Source: Deltaproteobacteria bacterium HGW-Deltaproteobacteria-12 (GTDB taxonomy: Bacteria > Desulfobacterota > Syntrophia > Syntrophales > Smithellaceae). From it: 58,042 bases of DNA. Below are positions 43,155 to 51,641 of the stretch, one piece after another (the stretch's first letter is position 1; each line of letters opens with the position of its first letter). The stretch lies in the NCBI GenBank assembly GCA_002840565.1, contig PHBK01000027.1, forward strand, positions 1 through 58,042. The letters are read 5' to 3'. The notes under the pieces are model-generated. The model was not told the origin of the DNA. It ran no database searches and worked only from the letters and a program-made list of their open reading frames with translations. The position numbers and the translations under genes were made by a program.

Positions 43155-43182
43155 TAGATTTACGATGCTTAGCACTTTTTTG

Positions 43183-43210
43183 TTGACAAGAAGACTTTAT
43201 TTGTTATAGT
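43183..43210 (+). promoter_or_regulatory. tRNA promoter
   Basis: TTGACA (43183-43188), a 16-base spacer and TATAGT (43205-43210), then 17 bases to the tRNA-Gly 5' end. It is a near-consensus sigma-70 promoter for the two tRNAs. Confidence 0.8.
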
Positions 43211-43227
43211 CACCGCGTTCTTATCGA

Positions 43228-43302
43228 GCGGGCGTAACTCAGTGGTAGAGTGCTACCTTGCCAAGGTAGACGTCGACGGTTCAAATCCGTTCGCCCGCTC
43301 CA
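43228..43302 (+). tRNA. tRNA-Gly (GCC)
   Basis: GCGGGCG pairs with CGCCCGC; discriminator T then CCA, encoded. The anticodon stem CTACC/GGTAG holds TTGCCAA, anticodon GCC. The T-arm ACGG-TTCAAAT-CCGT is regular. It is the first of two tRNAs in one unit. Confidence 0.95.
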
Positions 43303-43311
43303 TTTTTTTAT

Positions 43312-43391
43312 GGCGGCATAGCCAGCCAAGTGGCTAAGGCAGCGGTCTGCAAAACCGTTATTCTCCGGTTCAAATCCGGATGCCGCCTCCA
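43312..43391 (+). tRNA. tRNA-Cys (GCA)
   Basis: GGCGGCA pairs with TGCCGCC; CCA is encoded. The anticodon loop CTGCAAA gives GCA, with GCGGT/ACCGT stem. The D-arm is GCC-AGCCAAGTGGCTAA-GGC and the T-arm TCCGG-TTCAAAT-CCGGA. It follows tRNA-Gly by 9 bases. Confidence 0.93.
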
Positions 43392-43400
43392 GCCTAATTC

Positions 43401-43435
43401 AGGAGTTTACTTTTAACAGGACAACTCCTTTTTTT
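43401..43435 (+). terminator. Intrinsic terminator after the tRNAs
   Basis: AGGAGTT (43401-43407) and AACTCCT (43423-43429) form a 7-bp stem followed by six further T. It ends the tRNA transcript 10 bases after tRNA-Cys. Confidence 0.8.
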
Positions 43436-43609
43436 ATTTTTGATTCCCCTGAATATGCAATCAGCACCTATCCGGTTTTTGGTGAAATCAGCCTTCCCCG
43501 TCAACTTTCTGAAGTTCCGATCGCTTAGCTGATTTATGTTAATAAAATATATTGCAAAAGAAATTAAAATCGTGTAAAAAAAGAATAACAAATTTCGGGA
43601 GATGTGTTT

Positions 43610-45466
43610 TTGGCCACCACAGACGACATTACCTCTACAGAAAAGCTGCTTGATGTGATACGTGGAAATAGCACAGACGGATTTGCTGCCGCAGAGAAAC
43701 CATCGGATTCCTCCTCAAAAAAATCAGAATTACCAAAGAAGGGCATGAGTTTGCCCAAAATATTTCTTACCGAAAAGAAAATATACACCGTTGGTGTAGA
43801 TTTAGGTCATGGTTTTCTTCGTTTATGCAAAACAACCAGAGCCCATGACGGCAAACCGGTTTTAGTTGATTATAAGATTGTCGGTTACAGTAAAGTCGCC
43901 AAAGATTCACCGCAATTCAAAGAGATATTAAAATCATCCCTGATTTCTTTTTGCGGCAATCCCGCGAACTGTCATATTTGGGTATTGATGAGCGCCGCCG
44001 ATGTTAATGTGCAGCACATTAAGGTTCCGCGCGTGGCCAAGAAGCAGCTCGAAAACGCTATATACTGGACGGCCAAGAAAGAAAATCCTTTCAACGAAAA
44101 TGATTACATATTTGATTTTGAACTGCAGGGTGAAATTATTGATCAGGGAATTCCCAAATATTCCGTGATGGTCTATACGGCGCCGAAAGCGGAACTGGAA
44201 AGCGTTAAAAAAATATTCTCTGATATTGGAATAGCCCTTACAGGAGTTACCGTAACTCCTTTTGCAATTCAAAACATTCTCCGGAAGAAAGGGATGCCAT
44301 TCGAAGACGGCGCTGTTGCCAGTTTATTTATCGGCAATGATTTTTCACGCATAGACGTATACAATAAAGAACACCTGGTTATGACCCGAGGAATAAAGAC
44401 AGGCATAACCAGCATTATGGAGTCGATAACTGAATCTTATAACGAAGGTTATCCTGATGTAAGAATCGGCAAGGAAGAAGCTAGGAAGATTCTTTTCAGT
44501 CTTGCTCCCGATTCTCCTCAATTGACCCCCAAAGATCCGGGATTTGATTTAAGTAAAGAAGAAATATATGAGATGACCATGCCGGCGCTGGAAAGACTCG
44601 TCCGTCAGGTGGAAAGAACCTTAGAACACTATTCTTCCTCCTTTGGTTTTGAAAAAGTGGTGAAAATTTATATTTCCTCGGCGATGGGTGTTTATGAACA
44701 GCTTATTCAATATATCAATGAACAAGTAGGCATTAAAATTGATATCTTTGATCCCTTTATACAGCAGACGATTCGGCAGGTTGATGCCAAAGCGATATCC
44801 ATCCAGGAGAAAATGTCGCTGGTCCCCGCTTTTGGGCTTTCGTGTTCCGATAATTTTGAAACTCCTAATTTCATTTTTACCTATCAGGAAAAAAACAAAG
44901 AAACAACTATTGGCAGACTCAACAAAGGTATTTTTGCCGTGTTTGCTGTGGCACTGATTATCTCGTTAACTATTTTAGTCTTTCAAGGTCTGGACGCCGG
45001 ATTGCAAAACAATAAATTAACTAAATTGCAAAAAGACATGACCAGTTATAATCCTCTCCTTTCGAAAGATTTAATAGAAAAAATGTCCGGTGAATTAGCG
45101 ATAAAACAACAGCTTACCAGGAAGTATGCGGAGCGATATACGAATCTGGCGGCAATTGGCGAAGTTTCCAATCTGACACCGGCAAACATACGCCTGCTCA
45201 ATCTCAAGATTACTTTAGCCAGAACTGCAAAAGATAAAACAGACAAAACAACGGAAAAAACAGATAAAAGCATCGGTGACGTAATTGCCCTGGAAGGACT
45301 GGTATCCGGCGACCGTAATATGCTGGATTCCTATCTGGCGCAATATATAATGAAATTAGACAGCTCTCCAATGTTTAGCCTGGCCAAATTGGAAAAAAGC
45401 AATATCATCAATTTTAAGAAGAATGAAGTACTGCAATTTACGCTCAATGCCAGGATTGGTAAATGA
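43610..45466 (+). CDS. MshI-like PilM-PilN fusion, pilus assembly platform
   Basis: About 618 residues from TTG 43610 (GGGAG 8 bases before; a GTG at 43604 sits too close). Residues about 60-430 are PilM-like, with the actin/FtsA-type start YTVGVDLGHGFLRLCK and SLFIGNDFSRIDVY later. A transmembrane helix at about 440-461 and a coiled coil plus PilN-like periplasmic domain follow. In most type IV pili PilM and PilN are separate; here they are joined, and the PilN INLLP tail that docks in PilM is therefore not needed. It would connect the cytoplasmic ATPase to the periplasmic alignment proteins. It overlaps the next gene by 4 bases. It opens an operon with the MSHA order. Confidence 0.8.
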   Translation: MATTDDITSTEKLLDVIRGNSTDGFAAAEKPSDSSSKKSELPKKGMSLPKIFLTEKKIYTVGVDLGHGFLRLCKTTRAHDGKPVLVDYKIVGYSKVAKDSPQFKEILKSSLISFCGNPANCHIWVLMSAADVNVQHIKVPRVAKKQLENAIYWTAKKENPFNENDYIFDFELQGEIIDQGIPKYSVMVYTAPKAELESVKKIFSDIGIALTGVTVTPFAIQNILRKKGMPFEDGAVASLFIGNDFSRIDVYNKEHLVMTRGIKTGITSIMESITESYNEGYPDVRIGKEEARKILFSLAPDSPQLTPKDPGFDLSKEEIYEMTMPALERLVRQVERTLEHYSSSFGFEKVVKIYISSAMGVYEQLIQYINEQVGIKIDIFDPFIQQTIRQVDAKAISIQEKMSLVPAFGLSCSDNFETPNFIFTYQEKNKETTIGRLNKGIFAVFAVALIISLTILVFQGLDAGLQNNKLTKLQKDMTSYNPLLSKDLIEKMSGELAIKQQLTRKYAERYTNLAAIGEVSNLTPANIRLLNLKITLARTAKDKTDKTTEKTDKSIGDVIALEGLVSGDRNMLDSYLAQYIMKLDSSPMFSLAKLEKSNIINFKKNEVLQFTLNARIGK

Positions 45467-46005
45467 AGATGAATGTTTCGAAATTTGATATTCCTCAAAA
45501 AAGCATTTCGTATCTGGTTATTTGCGGTGGAATTATCTTGTTAATCGTTCTGCTCGGCATATTTCCTCTTTATCGCTACAATGCCCGGTTGAGTGACAAT
45601 ATCAAACAAATAAACCAGCAAATACAGGAACAGAATGATCTGCGTCCCCAATATTTGACTTTACAGAAAAATATGGAAAAAAAGGAATCTCTGCTTTTAT
45701 CTTTGCCGAAGAGAACGAATATATCCCGCGAGCAAACCGGTAAATTTCAGGAAGAATTCCGCACCTTGGCGGCTAAATCGGGGATCATGACTGTTTCTCT
45801 GACGCCTGATCTGACCACTTTTACAAGTGATTCCCAATTTATGCTGAACAATGCCGTTGTCAAAGGAGAATTTCTGAATTTTCGTAAACTGCTGATTGAA
45901 TTGGGGAGTGTTCCTTATTTGGACAGCATCGAAGAGATCCGGATACAGCCCTATCCGGATTCCATAGAATATAGAATGAAAATTTGGCTGGAAACGGGAA
46001 AATAA
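45463..46005 (+). CDS. PilO/MshJ-like inner-membrane alignment protein
   Basis: This 180-residue bitopic protein has a short cytoplasmic N-terminus, one membrane helix (about 17-38), a coiled coil (IKQINQQIQEQNDLRPQY) and a ferredoxin-like periplasmic domain of the PilO type. In type IV pili it forms a dimer with the PilN part of the preceding protein, linking the platform to the secretin. It starts in the ATGA overlap with the fused PilM-PilN gene. Confidence 0.82.
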   Translation: MKMNVSKFDIPQKSISYLVICGGIILLIVLLGIFPLYRYNARLSDNIKQINQQIQEQNDLRPQYLTLQKNMEKKESLLLSLPKRTNISREQTGKFQEEFRTLAAKSGIMTVSLTPDLTTFTSDSQFMLNNAVVKGEFLNFRKLLIELGSVPYLDSIEEIRIQPYPDSIEYRMKIWLETGK

Positions 46006-46023
46006 TCTGAAAGTCAGTAAATT

Positions 46024-46515
46024 ATGCCGAAGTTAGAAAAAAGACAGATTATAATTTTAGCGCTGATGGCCTGTGCCGTATTATATGCCGTCTATGAACT
46101 GTTTTTTGCCGGTTCAGCAAAAAATGCCGCCACAATTCAAAAGTCGGCTATCAGCATGGACGGCAGTGCCGCAGTTCCGTCGATCAATGAACCTTTGGCT
46201 GCCGTGAATGCCTATATTATTACTCGCGCGGAAGCTGATTGGCCGAGAAATCCCTTTATCGAAAGAAATGCCTATAAAGACTGGTCAGCCAGAGAAGGTG
46301 CCGCCTCCGGTGCTACCGTGGCTGCAGTAAAAATTATTTATTCCGGTTATCTTGATGCCGGTGCAAAAAAGATGGCAATTATCAACGGGCTGGAATACAG
46401 CCCGGGAGAAAAATTAGAAATGGAAGGCTATGTTTTAAAAGAGATCAGACCTTCCAAAGTTATTATCAGCAATAGAAATACAGGAAGTGAACTGGAAGTG
46501 TTTATCCAAGAATAA
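46024..46515 (+). CDS. PilP/MshK-like periplasmic pilus protein
   Basis: This 163-residue protein has a membrane helix at about 8-28 rather than a lipobox, then a flexible linker and a small beta domain in the C-terminal half. SGYLDAGAKKMAIINGLEYSPG, with the following LxGYVLKEIRPSKVIIS, is the PilP/GspC homology-region pattern that contacts the N-domains of the secretin. Sequence likeness is low, so the assignment relies on position between the PilO-like and secretin genes. Confidence 0.75.
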   Translation: MPKLEKRQIIILALMACAVLYAVYELFFAGSAKNAATIQKSAISMDGSAAVPSINEPLAAVNAYIITRAEADWPRNPFIERNAYKDWSAREGAASGATVAAVKIIYSGYLDAGAKKMAIINGLEYSPGEKLEMEGYVLKEIRPSKVIISNRNTGSELEVFIQE

Positions 46516-46544
46516 CAAACTTTTAGCATTGGAGGATTATCACC

Positions 46545-48167
46545 TTGAAATGCTCGGCAATTAGCACAAATATTGTTCGACTTATTTTAAGCATCTTTTT
46601 TTTATCATTATGTTGGGGTTGCTCGACAGACCTGAAGAGCACAAAAAAAGATCCCCTCTTTGAAAAGTGGAGTACATTGGCGGATAATTCTCAGGGCAAC
46701 TCCCCTGCTGCGCGCCCCAAGACGGTTGATTTATCCAGCTTATCAGCAAAGCAGGTATCTGCGGCTTTATCGGGAACAACCGTCAAGCAGCTACCCAACA
46801 AGAAGATAAATTTAACCATGAGGCAGGCGGAGCTCAAATCAGTGCTGCGGGCATTGGCCAGGTCCGTTGATTTGAATATTATTGTAAAAAATGATGTGAA
46901 AGGTGAAATCAGTGTCGACTTCCGGGGTGTCCCGTGGAGTCAGGCTTTTACCGGCCTGCTGAGCACATACTCTTTATCTTACAGCTGGGAAGGCGACATT
47001 ATCCGCGTAATGACCAACGAAGATATGGATCAGGATATTAAGCAAAAAATCAGCCGACGCGATTCTTTATGGGTGGAGCCGCTTTTACCGCCGGTGCTGG
47101 TGAATATTGATTATGCCGATGCCGACAAACTAGCCAAAACACTCCAGGATTTTTTAACCAAGGATAAAGACGGCAAGCCCCGCGGTTCCGTAAACAGAGA
47201 TGAGCACAGCAATTCCCTGGTAATTTCGGCAATCCGTGAAGATTTAATGAAAATGCTGCCGATAATTGAAAAGATAGATAAACCGACACCTCAAATATTA
47301 ATAAAAGCCAATATCGTGGAAACGACCAAATCGGTAGCCCGCGATTTGGGCGTTATGTGGGGGGGGCAGTATAATAGAGGCGACTATACCGCAAGCAGTG
47401 GCGGTACCCGTCTGACTTCTACAGGTCTCATCAATCCCATAGCGGGCGGTCCGGTCGGCATTGGAGGAACTGGTTTTGCGTCTAATTTTCAAGCGTCCAA
47501 TTTAACATCTGCGGCGGCCGGGTCATTAGCTCTGTTATTCGGCACAATAGGCGGCAATGTCCTGGAATTGCAGTTGCAGGCATTACAGAAGGAAAGTAAA
47601 TTAAATATTCTCTCCAGTCCTTCCATTACGACATTAGATAACCAGGTGGCTTTTACCGAAAACGGGCAGAGAGTTCCTTTTGTAACACTGACGCAAAGTG
47701 CCGGCCAGGCGCCGACGCAGACGGTGACCTTTGAGAATGCCGTCCTGAGACTGGAAATCACCCCGCACGTCATTGACGGTACCAATCTGAAGATGAAGAT
47801 TCTGGTCAAGAAAGACGAACTGGACTTTACGCGTGCAGCCAGCATGCTGGGCAATCCCATTATTCTGAAGAAACAGACGGAAACCTCTCTCATTATTAAA
47901 GATGGCGATACAATAGTTATTTCCGGGCTGACCAAACAGACGAAATCAGATTCAGAAGCCGGCTGGCCGTGGTTAAAAGAGATACCCGTATTGGGCTGGC
48001 TGTTTAAGGCGGACGGCAAAAGCGAAGCCATGGAAGAAGTACTTATCTTTATTACTCCTCATATTTTACAGGTTGCCCACTCGAACAGGAATCCTGTTCT
48101 CAGGCAGGAAAGTTCCAATGAACCCAATGGAGGGGCCGGGGCTAAAGCTGTTCAGCCTGCGAAATAA
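46545..48167 (+). CDS. mshL: MshL-type pilus secretin
   Basis: This 540-residue outer-membrane secretin lipoprotein (lipobox WGC, C26) starts at TTG behind GGAGG. The STN/N0 domain lies about 85-150 (INLTMRQAELKSVLRALARSVDL, IRVM), N1/N3-type domains follow at about 185-270, and the secretin beta-barrel domain at about 340-520, with LNILSSPSITTLDNQVAF, GQRVPFV and KEIPVLGWLFKADGK, then EEVLIFITPHIL, the usual secretin closing stretch. A Gly/Ser-rich insertion (GTRLTSTGLINPIAGG) lies before it. The pilus crosses the outer membrane here. Its lipid anchor fits MshL rather than PilQ, which has AMIN domains. Confidence 0.9.
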   Translation: MKCSAISTNIVRLILSIFFLSLCWGCSTDLKSTKKDPLFEKWSTLADNSQGNSPAARPKTVDLSSLSAKQVSAALSGTTVKQLPNKKINLTMRQAELKSVLRALARSVDLNIIVKNDVKGEISVDFRGVPWSQAFTGLLSTYSLSYSWEGDIIRVMTNEDMDQDIKQKISRRDSLWVEPLLPPVLVNIDYADADKLAKTLQDFLTKDKDGKPRGSVNRDEHSNSLVISAIREDLMKMLPIIEKIDKPTPQILIKANIVETTKSVARDLGVMWGGQYNRGDYTASSGGTRLTSTGLINPIAGGPVGIGGTGFASNFQASNLTSAAAGSLALLFGTIGGNVLELQLQALQKESKLNILSSPSITTLDNQVAFTENGQRVPFVTLTQSAGQAPTQTVTFENAVLRLEITPHVIDGTNLKMKILVKKDELDFTRAASMLGNPIILKKQTETSLIIKDGDTIVISGLTKQTKSDSEAGWPWLKEIPVLGWLFKADGKSEAMEEVLIFITPHILQVAHSNRNPVLRQESSNEPNGGAGAKAVQPAK

Positions 48168-48236
48168 AGCGCAACAGTAAATATTTAAATGACAATCGCC
48201 AGCTTAATATTTGAGTGATGAGATTAAAAGCACAAA

Positions 48237-49814
48237 ATGGAGTACTTCAATCTTCTAAATTTAAAGAAAGAGCCATTTTCCAACTCGCCCGAGCCGGAAT
48301 TTCTATTTCAATCACCGCAGTATACAGCATGTTTACAGAAACTGGAGTTGGCCGTTCGTTTGCGCCGGGGCTTGAATGTAGTCATCGGTGATATCGGAAC
48401 AGGAAAAACCACTCTGTGCCGCAAACTGATTCAAAGCTTCTGCTCCACTGCGGAAGATGCGGAAAAAATTGAAACTCACCTGTTACTCGATCCTTCATCC
48501 AGCAATGCCGTTGATTTCCTGCGCAATGTCGCCGTCATTCTCAACGTTAAGGACATTGACGGCAAGGAGAATGAATGGCAATTAAAGGAGAAGATAAAAG
48601 ATTATCTCTTCATTAAAGGCGTCAACGAAGACAAGACGGTGGTCTTAATCATTGATGAAGGCCAGAAAATTCCGGAAAATTGCCTGGAACTCTTAAGGGA
48701 GTTTCTCAATTACGAAACCAATGATTTCAAACTGCTGCAAGTCATTATCTTTGCCCAGGAAGAGTTCAAAACAGTCATCCAGAAACGTGAGAATCTTACC
48801 GATCGCATCAATCTTGTCTATTATCTTCAGCCCCTGAACTTTGCCCAAATGCGTGACATGATTCAATACAGGATCAGTGTCGCCAGAAACAGGGAAAGCG
48901 GACCGGACTTGTTCAGTCCGGGGGGAATTCTGGCCATATATCTTTCCACTCGCGGATACCCGCGAAAAGTAGTTTCCCTGTGTCACCAGGTTCTCTTAAC
49001 GCTGATTATTAAGGGAGAAAAGAAAGCCGGCTTTTTTTTTGTAAGAAGGTGCTGGAAAGAGAAAATGTCGCCTCTGCAGAAAAGCAGGAAATGGGCGACA
49101 GCTAGCCTGGCAACTCTTGCAGGGCTGCTCATTATTGCCGCCGGTATTTTTTTTATGCAAGACAGGGGGGTTGATTTAAGCCTGCCGGTAAATGCACCCA
49201 AGGCTGCGCCGGAAACACAGCAAAAACCGGCGTCTGTTGCTCCTGCTCCCGCGCCGGCGATAGCGGCAGTGCCTTCTCCTCCGGAATTGATTATTCCGGA
49301 AAATAAAACTCTCGAAACGAAAATGCCGAAAATTCTGGGGGTATTAACTGCGAAAAAGGGGATGAACCTCTGGCAGACAAGTAAAAACATTTACGGTGAG
49401 GTCAGCCAGGATATTGTCACTAAGGTTAATAAAGCCAACGCTCACATCAGCAACAAGAATTTGTTAAGGGTAGGCGAAAAAATAACCGTGCCGGCGATTC
49501 CTGCCGCGGTCAAACCGATTCCGGAAGGAAGCTTAATCGTCATCCTGAAAAACGGCAGAGATATAAAATCCGTATACAATTACTTTTATGATACGATTAA
49601 TAATAAAAATATGCCGCCGACAGTATTCCTTTCCTTCTGGAATAAAAAAAACGGTCTGACATTTACGGTTGCTCTGGATCAAAGTTTTGGCAGCCTGCAG
49701 GAGACGCAGATGGCAATAAGTAAATTGCCCGACAATAATGCTGCGGAAGCAAAAATTTTGTCCCAATGGCATGAAAACACAATTTTCTTTAGCAATCGCG
49801 TATTTAGTCGCTGA
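48237..49814 (+). CDS. mshM: MshM/ExeA-like AAA ATPase with LysM and SPOR-like tail
   Basis: This 525-residue inner-membrane protein has an ATPase with Walker A GDIGTGKT (51-58) and Walker B VVLIIDEG (135-142), of the ExeA/GspA type, a membrane helix at about 287-307, then a Pro/Ala linker, a LysM domain at about 369-420 that should bind peptidoglycan, and a C-terminal domain (ILKNGRDIKSVYNYFYD) that I cannot name, perhaps SPOR-like. In the aeromonad GspA protein, the periplasmic tail helps the secretin cross the cell wall. V. cholerae has a separate mshN after mshM; no mshN-like gene is here, so the fusion may cover part of that job. Confidence 0.85.
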   Translation: MEYFNLLNLKKEPFSNSPEPEFLFQSPQYTACLQKLELAVRLRRGLNVVIGDIGTGKTTLCRKLIQSFCSTAEDAEKIETHLLLDPSSSNAVDFLRNVAVILNVKDIDGKENEWQLKEKIKDYLFIKGVNEDKTVVLIIDEGQKIPENCLELLREFLNYETNDFKLLQVIIFAQEEFKTVIQKRENLTDRINLVYYLQPLNFAQMRDMIQYRISVARNRESGPDLFSPGGILAIYLSTRGYPRKVVSLCHQVLLTLIIKGEKKAGFFFVRRCWKEKMSPLQKSRKWATASLATLAGLLIIAAGIFFMQDRGVDLSLPVNAPKAAPETQQKPASVAPAPAPAIAAVPSPPELIIPENKTLETKMPKILGVLTAKKGMNLWQTSKNIYGEVSQDIVTKVNKANAHISNKNLLRVGEKITVPAIPAAVKPIPEGSLIVILKNGRDIKSVYNYFYDTINNKNMPPTVFLSFWNKKNGLTFTVALDQSFGSLQETQMAISKLPDNNAAEAKILSQWHENTIFFSNRVFSR

Positions 49815-49933
49815 TAGGATAAGAACTAGTCAGATTAATTAACTAGATGGCTATGTTATTTGTTATTAGCACTAATAGTTTCCAGGGCTGTATAAAGAAG
49901 TTATTTATGATAGGGTATTTCTGCGGAGGTTAA

Positions 49934-51637
49934 ATGAAAGAAAAAAAACGTTTAGGTGAAATGCTGGTAGAAAAAGGAATTCTAACCGAGGAAAAACTGC
50001 GGCAGGCCTTGATCGATCAGAAGAAAGCAGGCTTAAAACTTGGCCAGTTCTTAACACGTCAGAGTATCGTCAATGAGCAGCAGATAATTGATCTCTTAAG
50101 TCAACAGCTCAAAATTCCCAAATATCACCCGGAGACTTTCCCTTTAGACCTCGATTTGGCGCGCATTATACCAAGCGATATTGCCCAGAAGTTCCAAATA
50201 GCTCCTTTGAGAAAAAAAGGGCGTTTACTGACCATTGCCATGGTTGATCCGCTGGATATAAATACATTAGATACCCTGGAAGTACTCACTAATGCCGAAG
50301 TTGAACCTGTTGTCTGTTCGGAGAGGGAAGTAAATCAGCTCATCAGCAGCATTTACGGCATGCAATCCAGCTTGGGAAACCTGATGGAAACGATGGAAAT
50401 CGAATCCCAGGATGATGTCCAGGAAGAAGAACAAACCAAAGAAGAATTTCAAGTTGCGTCATTGCAGGATTTGGCCGGTCAGGCTCCCGTCATTCGCCTG
50501 GTTAATTCCATTTTCAGTCAGGCAATTCGTGAAGGAGCAAGTGATGTCCATATAAGTCCTCAACAGAACAGTATTCAGCTGCGTTTCCGGATTGACGGGA
50601 AGCTCCACGATGTGCCTTCGCCCCCGAAATCATTGTCGCTGTCGATTATTGCCCGGATAAAGATCCTGGCCAATATGGATATTACAATTTCCCGAATCCC
50701 GCAGGATGGGCGCTTTACGCTGAAGATGGAGAGCAAAGAAATCAATGTTCGTGTTTCTTCCATGCCCACGATTTATGGAGAAAACGTTGTCATGCGTCTT
50801 CTGGATATGAGCGCCGGTGTGTACTCCCTCGAACGCCTGGGCATGATTAACGAGGACCGGATAAAAATTTCAACCATGGTGCGCAAAGCTTATGGCATGA
50901 TTTTGAGTACCGGACCGACGGGAAGCGGCAAAAGCACCAGTCTGTATTCTATCTTGAGCGATATCAACCGCCCGGACACAAATATAATTACACTGGAAGA
51001 CCCCGTCGAATACCGGGTCGCCAGTATCTGCCAGGTTCAGCTCAACCGTAAGGCCGGTATGACCTTTGCGGGAGGTCTGCGGGCAATTCTGCGTCAGGAC
51101 CCTGATGTTATCATGGTCGGAGAAATAAGAGACTCTGAAACAGCAGCGGTTGCCATTCAGGCGGCGCAGACAGGTCACCGTCTGCTCAGTACCATCCATA
51201 CTAATGACGCCGCCGGAGCCGTTACCCGTTTTATCGATATGGGAATTGAACCTTTTCTCGTTGCCTCGGCGCTGCTGGTTTCCTTTGCTCAAAGACTGGT
51301 GCGCACAATCTGCCCGTATTGTAAGGAACCATATCAACCGTCCAAGGTGGCTCTTGCCGCCTGGGGTCTGGACAAAATACCGAACGCCAATTTCCAGCAC
51401 GGCAGAGGTTGCTCCCAGTGCATGAACACGGGGTACAAGGGAAGAACGGGCATCTTCGAGGTTCTGGTCAACGACGAAAGCGTTCAGGAAATGATCATGC
51501 AGCGAAAATCAGCCCAGGAAATCACCCGGAAGGCCGTGGACGAAGGGAAGCTGCGCACTTTGAAGGATGATGCCGCTACGAAAGTAATCAAGGGAATCAC
51601 AACCATGGAGGAAGCCGCCTCAGCGGTTATGGTGTAA
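49934..51637 (+). CDS. mshE: Type IV pilus extension ATPase with MshEN domain
   Basis: This 567-residue ATPase of the PilB/GspE/MshE family drives pilus extension. The N-terminal MshEN domain has two tandem motifs, RLGEMLVEKGILTEEKL (6-22) and KLGQFLTRQSIVNEQ (35-49), the first a perfect and the second a looser match to the c-di-GMP-binding pattern in MshE. Walker A GPTGSGKST (327-335), Asp box ITLEDPVEY, Walker B IMVGEIRD, and the His box TGHRLLSTIHTNDA follow. The tetracysteine zinc site CPYC...CSQC near residues 455-495 is complete. ATG follows GCGGAGG. Confidence 0.94.
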   Translation: MKEKKRLGEMLVEKGILTEEKLRQALIDQKKAGLKLGQFLTRQSIVNEQQIIDLLSQQLKIPKYHPETFPLDLDLARIIPSDIAQKFQIAPLRKKGRLLTIAMVDPLDINTLDTLEVLTNAEVEPVVCSEREVNQLISSIYGMQSSLGNLMETMEIESQDDVQEEEQTKEEFQVASLQDLAGQAPVIRLVNSIFSQAIREGASDVHISPQQNSIQLRFRIDGKLHDVPSPPKSLSLSIIARIKILANMDITISRIPQDGRFTLKMESKEINVRVSSMPTIYGENVVMRLLDMSAGVYSLERLGMINEDRIKISTMVRKAYGMILSTGPTGSGKSTSLYSILSDINRPDTNIITLEDPVEYRVASICQVQLNRKAGMTFAGGLRAILRQDPDVIMVGEIRDSETAAVAIQAAQTGHRLLSTIHTNDAAGAVTRFIDMGIEPFLVASALLVSFAQRLVRTICPYCKEPYQPSKVALAAWGLDKIPNANFQHGRGCSQCMNTGYKGRTGIFEVLVNDESVQEMIMQRKSAQEITRKAVDEGKLRTLKDDAATKVIKGITTMEEAASAVMV

Positions 51638-51641
51638 AGGT

